The notes: generated by a model not told the origin, from the letters alone. A DNA stretch of 64,000 nucleotides from Omphiscola glabra (GCA_964017045.1 OZ024794.1:49233013-49297012), one strand, 5' to 3'. Shown: positions 13,710-25,681, counted from the stretch's first letter. Translations and numbers: made by a program.

Positions 13710-14235
13710 CTGGTGGCCTCCAAGGCTGGGGTAAAACACCTGGCCAGTAGATAGGGGGCCTGCCGGGCAGCTCTGCCAGCTTGGGGAATCTCGTCTGGTG
13801 CCCGAGGTACATGCTCGTACTCAACCTGGGTAGGCCAAGGGCAGCGTGCGGTCTGCTCAGAATGTCATTGATGCCGTGCGGGGTGGACAAGGCATGGGAC
13901 ATAGCCGCCTGCATTTGTTTGAGGGTGTCAGGGGAGTAGTCCTGTGAGAGGAAGGAGGAGGACGTTGAGGGGAACTTCATTTCCGTCAGGTTGTGCAAGG
14001 CAGCCAGGGGCGGCGAGCTCAAGACGAACGCGCTCTGCTGTCTGGAGGTCTCGATGCTACTCTGGTGGTTCATGTTCAGAATGGACGCCATGGAGGGATG
14101 CCCTCCGGTCCCCGAGCCCGGCACCGACCCGGCGCCGGACACCGGGCTGTGGTGGGAGTGGTGGTGGTGGTGGCCGTGGCTGCCGTAGCCGTTCTGGCCG
14201 GCCTCGTTGCTGACGTTGCTGCAGTAGTCCAGCAT
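13710..14235 (-). CDS. Nkx6: Nkx6 homeobox protein, exon 1 (N-terminal repressor region)
   Basis: N-terminal coding exon of the Nkx6 gene continued at 1048-1244. From the first Met (14235) it encodes 175 residues plus one base of a split codon. A Gly/His-rich stretch (about residues 16-30) is followed by SRQQSAFVLSSPPLAALHN (64-82), matching the conserved vertebrate NKX6 N-terminus. TPHGINDILSRP (118-129) is the NKX6 signature resembling an eh1/Groucho-binding motif, and ELPGRPPIYWPGV (155-167) matches NKX6 ELPGRTPIFWPGV. The exon ends PWRPP with donor CCACCAG|GTGAGT (GT at 13709-13708, phase 1). The start is uncertain: an alternative Met at 14091 lies nearer the conserved block, and the frame stays open upstream to a TGA near 14420 without another Met, so an upstream exon is possible. 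The preceding frame reads coding-like (NYADFAAWFPGH). Confidence 0.92.
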
Positions 14236-14384
14236 GTCGGCGACCGTTGCCTCGGGGGAGGACGAGGAGGTGGAGGAGGAAGCCGGGGACGTGATGTGCC
14301 CGGGGAACCAGGCAGCAAAGTCTGCGTAGTTGTAGGGGGCGGTTTGGTGCGTCAGCGTGGAGATCTTTTGGAGCTCTCGGCTCG

Positions 14385-14432
14385 TGACGTAAAGGGAAAT
14401 GATGGTGGGTCTGTGACGTCAGTTTATGACGT
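14385..14432. promoter_or_regulatory. Cluster of three TGACGT (CRE/ATF-like) motifs
   Basis: TGACGT occurs at 14385-14390, as the palindrome TGACGTCA at 14414-14421, and at 14427-14432, all just upstream of the Nkx6 exon 1 open frame. CREB/ATF binding is inferred from motif identity only. Confidence 0.4.
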
Positions 14433-15060
14433 GTTTATTTAAACAGTTGTTTCTTCAGACTGTCCTGAATAATTCAGCGAGGCGTTCAGTCATAACTCAT
14501 GAAGTCGGTCAAATATTTTCAACAACACATTGTCACAATGATTGTGATCCAGTCGTCAGTAAACAGTTAAAAGTTGTTTGTAAAAACGATTCTCCAACTG
14601 TTTCATAACATTTAGTAACGATACATTTTTCTTACATTTTTCATTTGAAACCAACTATCTCACAAACGGTATTGCACTTGAAATGAATCTTACAGGAGAA
14701 AAAAATTACATCACTTTATTAATAAAGAAAAATATCACAATTATTTAGGAACTATTTTATATATCGGAATCTTTCGTTGCGGTGTACTTAGATAGTATCA
14801 ATAAGGTTTGTTGGAATTAATGACAACAAATTAAATTCTCCCGGTACACAGTTACACAGGGCGCTAGTCCGCTAGTATTTAACTGTCGCAGTTCGCACAC
14901 GGGTGAATCCTCAAAACAGAAGTCTTAAATCCATACACAGAAGAAACACAACGAACTTGAAGAATACAGTTGTGCAGTCGTAGATTTTTAAGACTTTTTT
15001 TTTTTTTTTTTTGCGTGTCCTTCTTGGAGATAGCTTACTTATATGAAACAAATGGAGTGA
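14433..15060 (-). other. Probable Nkx6 5' UTR / leader region
   Basis: Between the candidate promoter and exon 1 coding sequence no other gene is seen. The stretch is AT-rich with an 18-base T run at about 14995-15012. Transcription of it is inferred from the position of the promoter motifs. Confidence 0.35.
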
Positions 15061-15075
15061 TTTTTAGAGCGTTCG

Positions 15076-15120
15076 GACTGAGTTGTGCAATAAAACGTCA
15101 CCCGGCCAAGTTCTTTATAG
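15076..15120 (-). promoter_or_regulatory. Candidate Nkx6 core promoter (TATA and initiator-like)
   Basis: On the minus strand a TATAAA lies at 15119-15114 in the context CTCTATAAAGAA. A TTGCACAAC at about 15089-15082 puts a CA start about 33 bases downstream, and a TCAGTC initiator match at 15081-15076 lies about 40 bases downstream. Transcription would run toward exon 1, giving a leader of about 850 bases. Confidence 0.4.
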
Positions 15121-15440
15121 AGAGAAGCACGCGCGTATAATGAGAGAGCAGTAATAATAGGCCGGCCCCGAGCGCCGTGCTACTGTGTCAATGATAGGTT
15201 CTGACTTCACTATCAACAAATCTCCAAATTTCCACAAATAACAATCGTCCCGCTCGTAAATCGGTGGGCCGAGCGAGTAAAGTGGAAACAGTTAAGACTT
15301 CGCCGCCCATCTTCCGGCCCCCTCCATTAATTCCGTCAGCCATCATTGATCTTGTTTACGTGACCGTGCCTAAAGGGGGTGTGCGCTGAAGCGGTCCCCC
15401 GCTCACGGATTGGCCCGTTCTCTCCGATGAGCTGTCACAC
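15121..15440. promoter_or_regulatory. GC-rich, low-repeat region upstream of Nkx6
   Basis: Unique CpG-containing sequence directly upstream of the TATA-like box, including CGCCGCCCATCTTCCGG-type blocks and a GGCCGGCC palindrome near 15160. Composition resembles a promoter-proximal region; function is inferred. Confidence 0.4.
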
Positions 15441-15854
15441 GAAGGTCCAGGGGGGGGGGGTATCCATCGTCATTGGCTTGCGGTTTTAACGCTGCCTGAG
15501 GGTCGTGGGAGAGGGGGGGGGGGAAGCAGCTTTGGACGGTTCGCCTTCCATTTTCTATATTCTTGAGGTCTGCATTAATGTTTCTGTCGATATTCCGAAT
15601 GTCGGGCCTAGATGGATGGTTAAATGTGACCGGGCGCCCACCTTACCGCATGTGTTGGCTGCTAAAAACATGCTCAACCCAGAGGTTGTCCGAGCAGACT
15701 CTCGGCCGGGTTGGGCTTCCCTTCACTTCCCAGCTGGAAAATAGAATGTCTCGGTTTTCTTACAGAGCATGGCAGGTTCCGATCGTTAGCTTTTTTAATA
15801 AGCAACACGGCTTTGTGAATCAACATCTGTCCAAATTTGAGCCTGCATGTGTGT

Positions 15855-15960
15855 GTGTATGTAGAGAGCGTGTGTGTGTGTGTGAGAGAGAGAGAGAGAT
15901 GGAGATATGGAGAGAGATGGAGATATGGAGAGAGAGAGTAAGACGTGAAAGAGGGAGAGG
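15855..15960. repeat. (GT)n/(GA)n microsatellite
   Basis: GT-rich run followed by AGAGAGAG and GAGATGGAGATATG repeats. It creates false open frames on both strands. Confidence 0.9.
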
Positions 15961-16269
15961 GTGGTTGTGAGAGCCTTGTGCCTGACACAAATATGAGTGT
16001 GAAAGATAGAGATAAATCTATATTTCATTAAAGTTGTCATAACTCTTTAAATTATTGTAAATTAACCACGAAGCTCAGCCTTAAGGACAGAACAAGAAGT
16101 TATACACACCAGGCTCATTCACCAGGCAATGTTTTGACTACACAAAGTTTTATTATTTATACTCCACTTGGTTATGAGTTATGGTAATCCAAAGACATTC
16201 TAAGATAAAAAAACCCACCAGCTCAGCATCTCAGAACGTTTAAAATATACACGATAGTTTCTTGAAAAT

Positions 16270-16885
16270 GTCATCGAACTTTGCCCTCTAGACTTTTCAT
16301 ATTTTTACAATGACATCGAACTTTGCCCTCTAGACTTTTCATATTTTTACAATGACATCGAACTTTGCCCTCTAGACTTTTCATATTTTTACAATGACAT
16401 CGAACTTTGCCCTCTAGACTTTTCATATTTTTACAATGACATCGAACTTTGCCTTCTAGACTTTTCATATTTTTACAATGACATCGAACTTTGCCCTCTA
16501 GACTTTTCATATTTTTACAATGACATCGAACGTTGCCCTCTAGACTTTTCATATTTTTTACAATGACATCGAACTTTGCCCTCTAGACTTTTCATATTTT
16601 TACAATGACATCGAACTTTGCCTTCTAGACTTTTCATATTTTTACAATGACATCGAACTTTGCCCTCTAGACTTTTCATATTTTTACAATGACATCGAAC
16701 GTTGCCCTCTAGACTTTTCATATTTTTTACAATGACATCGAACTTTGCCCTCTAGACTTTTCATATTTTTACAATGACATCGAACTTTGCCTTCTAGACT
16801 TTTCATATTTTTACAATGACATCGAACTTTGCCCTTTAGACTTTTCATATTTTCACAATGACATCGAACTTTGCCAACTAGATTT
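16270..16885. repeat. Minisatellite, 42-bp unit, about 14.5 copies
   Basis: Unit starts GACATCGAACTTTGCCCTCT and ends CATATTTTTACAAT. Because 42 is a multiple of three the minus strand reads a repeated MKSLEGKVRCHCKN, broken only where a copy has one additional T (at about 16551-16559 and 16722-16730). A pair of adjacent variants (CCTT then CGTT) recurs, suggesting a higher-order duplication of about four to five units. Confidence 0.95.
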
Positions 16886-18048
16886 TTCAAATTGTTGCAA
16901 ATGACAGTGGAAAAAGTCGTTTCAACTTTTCATGATTTTACAATGCAGTCCTACCCTAACATCGGCGTCTAGACCTCCCATATCTGTTCACCAGTGCAAC
17001 ATCCATATACATACACAACCTGTAAACTAAACATCTAATGCTTCTATTCACTCTACGCATATCTCAATAAATGCTATTTCATCACGCACATCATTATTAA
17101 TAATCCCCGTAGTTGCCCTATAAATTTCTCTCTCCAGCTTACAGCCTGACAACAATTATAATACGATATAATGGAGAAGAACATTGTCTACACCGTCTAG
17201 AACACTTTAAAGCTGTAGGTGCGAACTGAAAATAAATTGCAAATTTTACATCCTAGCCTTTTGGTCACCTGCGGCTTTATAGCATGTAAGTGTAACGATC
17301 CGAGGATGAGGTAATTATGATGAGAACCCGCACCACTGTTTGCTTTAGAATATGGGTGCGGAAAATAAATGGAGAGAACAGGGCGATGCCATATTGGGAT
17401 ACACAGGGTTGGGGGGGGGGGTTGGTGAGGGAGGGGGGGACCTCACGACAGGTGACAAAGTCGTGTATGGAGGTTGGGCATGTATGATTCATACTGAAAG
17501 TGAGAGGAAACCGGAATGAGGCGAAAGTCGTGTCGATCAAATCGAACCATTAAATGCATCGGGTATTTTGAATACAATCATATACCATCATATCATCATA
17601 CCATCATGAGGACAAGGTCTTAACTTTCAATGTGTATCTCAATTGACACAATCGAACATGTGTATCAATGCTATGTCTGTCAGTATGTAACAATCAGACA
17701 TCATGGATCTACTCTACAGTTACAAATTCGGAAAAAAAGGTGTTGGTATCAGAAATAACATTAGCCGTGTCTCGAAATAAGTTGTTTTGGTTTAGAGAAT
17801 ATTAAATACTAAATAATGAGCATAAATGTTATTAATGACAATGAGGAGACCAGTTGCAAAACCTGCTAAGAAATGTGTTAACTATCTTTGTTGGTTAATT
17901 AAGTGTCAACCTACCGTATTTTGTGTATTTAATGATAAAAAAAAGCTTCATGTAAGTTTAAAATTCACTATTTAAAAAATATATAAATGCTATATTCGCT
18001 ATATAAATTAATTTACAAAAAACTCATTTTTCTCCAAACCAAAAAGAA
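16886..18048. other. No gene recognised
   Basis: AT-rich sequence with G runs near 17410-17440. The first part still shows decayed copies of the neighbouring 42-bp unit up to about 16985. Nothing else was recognised. Confidence 0.5.
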
Positions 18049-18546
18049 GTTACTTAGCAGGGTTTGCAATTGGACTCCTCAGTTACTAAGCAGGGTTTGC
18101 TATTGGACTCCTCAGTTACTTAGCAGGGTTTGCAATTGGACTCCTCAGTTACTTAGCAGGGTTTGCAATTGGACTCCTAGGTTACTTAGCAGGGTTTGCA
18201 ATTGGACTCCTCAGTTACTTAGCAGGGTTTGCAATTGGACTCCTCGGTTACTTAGCAGGGTTTGCAATTGGACTCCTCAGTTACTTAGCAGGGTTTGCAA
18301 TTGGACTCCTCAGTTACTTAGCAGGGTTTGCAATTGGACTCCTCAGTTACTAAGCAGGGTTTGCTATTGGACTCCTCAGTTACTTAGCAGGGTTTGCAAT
18401 TGGACTCCTCAGTTACTTAGCAGGGTTTGCAATTGGACTCCTCAGTTACTTAGCAGGGTTTGCAATTGGACTCCTCAGTTACTTAGCAGGGTTTGCAATT
18501 GGACTTCCCAGTTACTTAGCAGGGTTTGCAATTGGACTCCTCAGTC
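18049..18546. repeat. Minisatellite, 33-bp unit, 15 copies
   Basis: Unit CAGTTACTTAGCAGGGTTTG plus CAATTGGACTCCT, highly homogeneous. Two separate copies share the variant TACTAAGCAGGGTTTGCTAT, indicating segmental copying inside the array. The 187-codon open frame here is only the array read in register. Confidence 0.95.
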
Positions 18547-19060
18547 ATGATAGCCTCTCTAGACACTAAACCCCCCCCCCCCCCCACTGATATCTACATA
18601 ATTTAGAACACTCAAATAAATAGATTAAATGAGGATGGGGGAAGGGTACGTAATTATAAACTGGAAGTTTTCCTTAAAAATTGTTTTTAGCTATTTAAAT
18701 TGTTATAATATCATGGCGGATGGTGTTATCGCGTGGTCGCGTGGAGTTTGTACTTACCTTCAGGCAGTAATCTTTAAAGGACACTCAAACTGACGAACAA
18801 ACAAATGTAGAACGCGGTAATTAAAAATCACATTATACTTGATATACAATGCTGTTTCTGACGCTAATCCAAGTTTAATCTATCGTACGGATTTTTTTCT
18901 ATTAAATTAAATTAAGGCCTTAAGATAGCCTTTGGTTATTTTATTTTGGTCAGTGATTATCTCCGGGATAATGTTTTAGCTATATAGAACAGACAGAACA
19001 ATACGTAAGTTAAGAATAATTAATTTTCCGGCTAAACACTGTGATCTACTGTAATTTGTA
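18547..19060. other. No gene recognised
   Basis: Contains a 15-base C run at about 18570-18585 and otherwise AT-rich unique sequence. Confidence 0.5.
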
Positions 19061-19064
19061 GTCT

Positions 19065-19546
19065 GCTACACTGCAAGAATGTCCACTATAGTGAGAGACA
19101 GTCTGCAAGAATGTCCACTGTAGTGAGAGACAGTCTGCAAGAATGTCCACTGTAGTGAGAGACAGTCTGCAAGAATGTCCACTGTAAGTAGAGACAGTCT
19201 GCAAGAATGTCCACTGTAGTGAGAGACAGTCTGCAAGAATGTCCACTGTAGTGAGAAACAGTCTGCAAGAATGTCCACTGTAGTGAAAAACAGTCTGCAA
19301 GAATGTCCACTGCAAGTAGAGACAGTCTGCAAGAATGTCCACTGCAAGGAGAGACAGTCTGCAAGAATTTCCACTGCAGGTAGGTACAGTCTGCAAGAAT
19401 GTCCACTGTAGTGAGAAACAGTCTGCAAGAAGTCCACTGCAGGTAGAGACAGTCTGCAAGAATGTCCACTGTAGTGAGAGACAGTCTGCAAGAAGTCCAC
19501 TGTAGTGAGAGACAGTCTGCAAGAATGTCCACGGTAGTGAGAGACA
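19065..19546. repeat. Minisatellite, 32-bp unit, about 15 copies
   Basis: Unit GTCTGCAAGAATGTCCACTG plus TAGTGAGAGACA. A second unit class has GCAAGTAGAGACA or GCAGGTAGAGACA. As 32 is not a multiple of three, all three minus frames show the same repeated peptide in rotation. Confidence 0.95.
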
Positions 19547-20019
19547 TTGCTTTGATATCGTTAAAGATCTGAAACTTAAAGTTTAGAAAATTTGAAATGG
19601 ATTAAAACAAAAACAAAAAAAAAGTTTAGAACACGTGTGTATAGCATATATTTTTAAATTTGAAACTTTGTACAGATTTAGTTGGGAAAGAACAAAAGGG
19701 TTTATTTAATCACAGGTTTCGAAAAAAAACATTTTCGGAGATATACCACAACATTTTATAGAGTCGAAAGTCGCGAAATTGATTAATTTATTCATTGTTG
19801 AAAAATGGTGTGTGTGTATGGGGGGGGGGGGGGATAGATTAGTATTTTCTGCATGAAATACTTCATTATAATTTTATCTTAGGATATATTTAATACGATG
19901 CTTGAAGTTGTAACCCCGTAACTTAAGCGCATGTTACTCTCCTCATCTATATATATATATAATCCACTTTATTATGTATTGAATTTTGTTAATGAAAAAT
20001 CGTTGACAATACACTCTCA

Positions 20020-20512
20020 TAGAAATGCGTAGAGATAGGAATGTGTAGGCATAGAAATGTGTAGAAATAGGATTGTGTAGACAAATAAATGTCTAGACAT
20101 AGACTTGTGTAGACATAATAATGTGTAGACAAAGAAATATGTAGACATGGAAATGTGTAGACAAAGAAATGTGTAGACATGGAAATGTGCAGACAAAGAA
20201 ATGTGTAGACATAGAAATGTGTAGACATAGAAATGTGTAGAAATAGGATTGTGTAGACAAATAAATGTCTAGACATAGACTTGTGTAGACATATAAATGT
20301 GTAGACAAAGGAATGTGTAGATATAGGAACATGTACACATAGAAATGTGTATACATAGAAATGTGTAGGCATAGCAATGTGTAGGCATTGAAATATGTAG
20401 ACTTAGAAATGTATAGTCATAGAAATGTGTAGGCATAGGAATGTGTAGACATAGAAATGTGTAGGCATAGAAATGTGTAGGCATAGAAATGGTTAGACAT
20501 GGAAATGTGCGA
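20020..20512. repeat. 16-bp minisatellite (TAGACATAGAAATGTG)
   Basis: About thirty copies with variants such as TAGACAAAGAAATGTG and TAGGCATAGAAATGTG. A block of several units around 20060-20110 is repeated at about 20240-20290, showing a larger duplication. Confidence 0.95.
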
Positions 20513-20600
20513 ACTTTAAGACGACGATACAAATTTCAAATTACTGAAATGTTTTAAAATGTTTTATTTCACGGACTACCGCATATAGATTTGGTCGTGA

Positions 20601-20658
20601 CCCATCATGTGACCCATCAGGTGACACATCATGTGACCCATCACGTGACCCATCAGTC
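20601..20658. repeat. 12-bp repeat CCCATCATGTGA, five copies
   Basis: Short array with single-base variants; each copy contains a CANNTG E-box-like core such as CACGTG or CATGTG. Confidence 0.85.
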
Positions 20659-20659
20659 C

Positions 20660-21500
20660 CAAAGGTTTAAAACCATGGATTTAATTTATTTTTTAATATC
20701 TAACTGCAATATTACGTAAGAAGTTTTTGTCATTAAATAATGTAAAAAGAAAAACAATATTTGTCAAAGAACAAGATAGATAAGATTAAATTTTAAAAAA
20801 TATATCTGTGCATGTGCAGCAAAGCCAATGGATTAACAACCACATGACCTATGACCTTTCATACTGTAGCTGAAGCAGCCTTCATTTTGGGAATTTTAAA
20901 AAAAAATCTTATTTAAACATAACATTCACAATAAGATGCCAATGTCTTTGGTAGTAAGGAGAAATACGTCTATTAAAATACACTTCCTTTTCGGTTTCAA
21001 ATGTTAATTCCCCCCCACACCTCCATCAAATTTAACCTCCCCTCACACCCCCACTCCCACCCTCACACCCCACCCCCCACACTAAATAAAATCATTCAAC
21101 GTTCTCCAAACGCTATATCCACATAATGAAGTTCATAATCAACGCGTATGTCAAAGAATGTAAAAACTTAATGTCACTTTTCGAAAGTTAACATACCAAG
21201 GGTCTTTGGTAACACATTGTATGTATACATCGCATTGGAAATCAGCTAAATCAATTTTTAAAAACTTTTATTGTTTCATGGATTCGGGGGGGGGGGGGGG
21301 GGGGAGCAGCAAAAATTAAGTTTTTTTTGTGTGGTTAAAATACAGTATAGGTGCGTATGTTATTTCTTCACGAGTTCAAATTTTGCCATGTCAACTTACA
21401 TGTATTCTTGATTACATCCACTCGGGGGGGGGGGGGGCAATACTTAATAGTTAACTAAACGACGTCTAAATTGTGAAGCACGCACATTTATTTTCTTTTA
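20660..21500. other. No gene recognised; long G runs
   Basis: AT-rich sequence with C-rich stretch at 21009-21080 and G runs at about 21286-21304 and 21424-21437. Confidence 0.5.
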
Positions 21501-21504
21501 GTTG

Positions 21505-22983
21505 CTAAAGCGTCTTTGCGCATCCCCCATTGGTGTATCTATAGACTGTAGAGGATTTCTCCTTTTTGTATTCACCCTATATGCCAGATTTATTCAACTT
21601 TAAGTTGATATATTATTGCTAAATGAAATTATGTTCAAATGACAGAAACCAGAAATAATAAAACTTATGGTAAATTATAACAAAAATAAAGTAATAAAAA
21701 AAAAAAAGCTATTATATCAAAAATACGTCATTTCACCGGAACTTTCTGGAAACTTCTAGACCAGCCCCGGATGGAGTGAATATTATTAGGATCTTTTAAA
21801 TCTACCAAAAAATATGGATTATGAAGAATATAGCTAAAAGCTTGGTGTAGAGTCCAAATTTTTGTCTAAGCCTACTGGTATTTATATAGCTTATATAAAT
21901 GAAATGGGGGCCCCGAAGGAGTTGATATTATGAGTTCAGTTTTTTTAATATTGATATGAACATGAATCAAGTATTTGTGTTCTAAAATTGGTTTAGATCA
22001 AGTCACCCATGCAGGAGATTTTGTTTAAAATTACTTTTATATATAGCTCATGTAAGAGAAAAAAAACGATTTTTACGCTCCCGGACTAAAACGGAATATT
22101 TCATTCTTCTTTTCTGAACATGCCTTCAGTTTGAAAATTTCATGTAGTACACCAGTGTCACAAATGACTGGGAGGGGTAAAGGACAAGGCTCCATTGTTC
22201 AGGTAATTTATAGGATGGGCGGAAACTGCTGTTAGTTTGGGGAGAGTATCGTTAAAGGGTCGAGGGTAAGGTTAATAGAGTCTCGCATATTTGAGATAGA
22301 GGGATGACTTCGCATGTTAATTTTGGGGTTAACGGCGGGAAATCCAAATTAATCGGAAATTAGGGGCGGGGCTGTGTTGTTAGATAACATTCCTAGGCCA
22401 CCTATGGAGGTAGAGAATGGGCATATAAGACAGAACACTTCCTGACATAGGGAGAGTTGAGTTTAGTGAGAGTTGAAGTTGGTAGTATTTCGTTGTGTTG
22501 GAAGTAGAGAGAAAAGAGCTAAGATAGCAGTTGTTAGGGAATAGTTGCAAGAGAGACCAGGAGACGATAATTGACTTGTGGAACGTAGGAATAGTTGAGA
22601 TGAAACAGTGAACAGTCTAGAAACAGTCATAACGTTGGACATTCATATAGATAGCTGACAATCAGTGAAGATTACAGAAGAACCTTTTTATCATAGTAAT
22701 AAACATATTATTTTCATCATCTGGACACCTGGAGTTGGAGTTGATCAGTTTACATCTGTCTTATTGTGCTTTTGTCTGTCCCAACGCCTAGATATCCACA
22801 ATACAAATCACAGAGAGGAGCGGTCCTGTACTGACCACTACTCAATCAACACAGTTTGTGATAAGTCGGGACCGGAGCCCTCCTCCGTAACAACCGTTCT
22901 GTGACAACCAGGTGAAAAAATCTGGCATATAGGGTGAAAAACAAAAACAATTTTTACGGGTTGGGGGTTCAAAGACGCTTTAG
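21505..22983. mobile_element. Element with long imperfect inverted ends, interrupted by a solo LTR
   Basis: CTAAAGCGTCTTTG at 21505-21518 is matched by its reverse complement at 22970-22983. TTCACCCTATATGCCAGATTT at 21571-21591 is matched exactly by its reverse complement at 22918-22938. Both pairs are in the right order for terminal arms of roughly 90 bp, which differ by a roughly 22-bp indel. Without the 756-base LTR-plus-duplication insert the element would be about 720 bp. No transposase frame is seen, so it is non-autonomous or dead. Confidence 0.65.
22156..22906 (+). mobile_element. Solo LTR of an LTR retrotransposon with 5-bp target duplication
   Basis: The 751-bp sequence begins TGTCACA and ends TGTGACA, an inverted 7-bp terminus with the canonical TG...CA. 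It is flanked by ACCAG on both sides (22151-22155 and 22907-22911), a 5-bp target-site duplication. In plus orientation it has a TATAAG at 22424-22429 and AATAAA at 22698-22703, matching U3-R-U5 order. No internal retroviral-type genes are present, so it arose by LTR-LTR recombination. Family within Gypsy or BEL not assigned. Confidence 0.85.
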
Positions 22984-24860
22984 AAATCAAATAAATAAAA
23001 AGAAGATTTGCCGCCGTACAATTTAGTCTTAGTTTACTCTTACCGCCTGAAGTTGACGTAATCATGATTACACGTAGGTTGACATGCGAAAATCGTAAAG
23101 AAATAATCTACGCACCCGAAATGCACTTTTACCAATTTTTATATAGTTTTTAGTTTGACAAATAAAATAATTTAGAAGAGGACCTTAGGTCTCAGGGCGG
23201 GAACCACTGCGACTCTAATGGACGGAGCCCACAATCTTGAGATAGCGGGTCGGTTTTCCCCAACAGTGACGCGTGGGTGTGGTGAGAGGTCACCAGAGAT
23301 CGACCTGTCAGCCCCGACAACGGCAAAGCTTCTGGGGCTAAACCCTATGTTATTGCGGACCAATTGTTTTTACTTTATTTTTAATCGAATGCTGTTCCTA
23401 GGCATTAATGGACAGACTTAAACTAAAGCTCTGATTAATCTCAAACCACGGAGCACATAATATCATTTATCTTGCCCCCGGTGGCTCAGCCAATCGTCAG
23501 CACCGAATGGCACCGACGTGGCCAGATTTAAATATTTGTTTTTTAAAAGTTGTGAGTGCAGGGTATACTCGAAGTGGTCTGCCAGTTTGACATGGATTTA
23601 AACTAAGAACCAAAACTAAGGACGCTAATTTCAAACAACTTTAATTGATATCGTGTCGCGATCAGGGAGTGGGGAGGAAAAAAAAGGGAGGGGGGGAGAA
23701 GGACAATTCTTGACAGATAGACATTGACAGGAATAAATATATGAAACAAAATCATTGAAAGTGTGTTGGTGGGAGTTTCGTGAAGGAAAGAAAAAACAAC
23801 AACAACACATACACGCACATACTGCGACATGTTATCAGGCGTTTTGGGATCTTCATATTAGCACAACGTATAGTCGCAGTTTAATTGATTACACTACAAC
23901 AATATTCGCCCCGAGTGGAAAGTCGCCAGGTTTAGCGGTAAGCCGTCTGTCTACACCGGATTTCCCAGCCATGACACGGTGACAGTTTTTGTAACAAGCC
24001 GACGTCGGATTTGTTGCGCGATTAACCGGCAATAAAACCCCATAAATAACTATTAACAGTCGTTCTATACGTGCGAGCATGGGGGGGGGGGGGGGTTGAT
24101 CATGACACGTGGTGAAACACTCCATTTGAGAAGCCTTGTTTCAATTTAGCTCGTATCTGAGGTATGGTGGTTTTTGTTAAGATGCATGTCCTCCCGTGCC
24201 AGACATGGCAGAAATCGATCAAAATATAATCCTTTTAAGATGCAACGTACTTTTTAATCACTTTTTCCGGATATATACAGGGGACTAGCGGTGGGGACTA
24301 GCGGTGGTCAGTGAAATGGCGCAATCAGGGCCGTGAGAAGGAAAGAGCTGATGCACCTTGGGTAAATTCCTTACCATCGCAACCCCCTTTTCACTCAATA
24401 AATGATTTGTGGTGATACAGGCCTGTATATGGATAATCAGCTATTATGCCCGACCCCCTTGGCACCCCCCCCCCTCTCCCGGTCCCACACCAGTATGGCC
24501 CTGGAGCCAGCCACAGATAGGATAACCGTGTATTTAATCCAGGTCAGTCATGGGCACGACTCGATCAAGAATGCCGAGCTGAGCATGAAAGGTCTTCTGT
24601 CGCTTCACAACGGAGTTTAGTGATAAGAGCTATTGAATTTTTGTGGACATTTGTGATAAAACACCGTTTGGGTCCTAGCAGCAGAGAAGCCCGCACCAAA
24701 TACCTGATGTGAGAATGGTATATGCTCACTTTAGTAAGGACGATTGGAAGTCTACAGCCAATGCAGAATCTATCTATAAACCCACGCCTGCAGAGTTAGA
24801 TTGGGAATTATCATAAGACACAGTAAGACTCAAAGTCATCATGCCATTATAGTATGAATT
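22984..24860. promoter_or_regulatory. Mostly unique sequence with GC-balanced islands (23160-23370, 23880-24060)
   Basis: No exon recognised. Two non-repetitive CpG-containing islands stand out: 23160-23370 and 23880-24060. A 15-base G run lies at about 24081-24095, and GGGGACTAGCGGTG occurs twice in tandem at 24282-24310. Regulatory function is inferred from composition only. Confidence 0.2.
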
Positions 24861-24862
24861 GC

Positions 24863-25035
24863 AATATATCATAGGCATGGGAAATGATCATAAGTTGGTG
24901 ACCAGCCTAGAAGTCACCATAAGTCATTGACTGGGAATCATCATAAATCATTGACTGGGAATCATTATAAGTCGATGGTCAGGTTAGAAGTCACCATAAG
25001 TCACTGACTGGGAATCATCATAAGTCATAATCGGG
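24863..25035. repeat. Degenerate CATAAGTCATTGACTGGGAATCAT repeat
   Basis: About six divergent copies of a 23-26-bp block; two longer blocks containing GAAGTCACCATAAGTC also recur. Confidence 0.8.
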
Positions 25036-25675
25036 CGAGGAGTTCTTAACTTGTCGCTTTCAGTGTGTCCTAGTTTGACTTCATTCAAATATATGTCGTT
25101 GTAAATGTAAAATGGCGTAATTTCCGAAGTAGTCTCTGATGAAATAACATCATGTTAGCTCAAAACTCTTAGGATACTGCGAAATTTGTTTCATTTTTTT
25201 TTAAAAGTGTCTTAAGCGAACATTCAAAGAAGCACCAACAATTACATCTAATGAAAATTATGACAGAATGATCCAAACAAAGCCTTCACCTCAAATATGT
25301 GTCTGTCTTGAAAATGTTATTTGTAAAAATGGAGGCATTCAGAATTGAGACATATATTAAGATGTTTAGTTTGTGTATATTTGAAGCTAAAGGACGTATG
25401 AGAAGAATAAGGACGTGTTTTTGTTGTGGGGAGGGGGGAGGAAGGGGAGGAGAGGGAAAAAAAGGGGGGGGGGGTAAATCGCATTGTTATATTAATTTCA
25501 TAGAGATTTTGAGAACAAATTTAGACCACAATCCTTACCAACCACGTGGTGGTAACAAACAAACAGGTTAAAAAGGTTAATTTTAAAAATACATCAGTGC
25601 ATATTTTAAAAAAAAAATATATTAACAAAAACATTTAGAGACATAAATTATAAGAGATTTGACACGTTTCAATGT
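25036..25675. other. No gene recognised
   Basis: AT-rich, with a purine-rich G/A tract at about 25425-25475. Confidence 0.5.
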
Positions 25676-25681
25676 TTAGTG

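Noticed and set aside
13944..14442. Plus-strand frames of 65-149 codons over Nkx6 exon 1
   Set aside because: Antisense shadows caused by GC-rich codons of the real minus-strand exon.
16271..16890. Cysteine-containing repeat peptide (MKSLEGKVRCHCKN)
   Set aside because: 42-bp minisatellite with frame-breaking additional T in some copies, so no selection on the frame.
17987..18550. 187-codon repeat protein (LLSRVCNWTPQ repeats)
   Set aside because: Product of the 33-bp minisatellite; no signal peptide, conserved flank or splice context.
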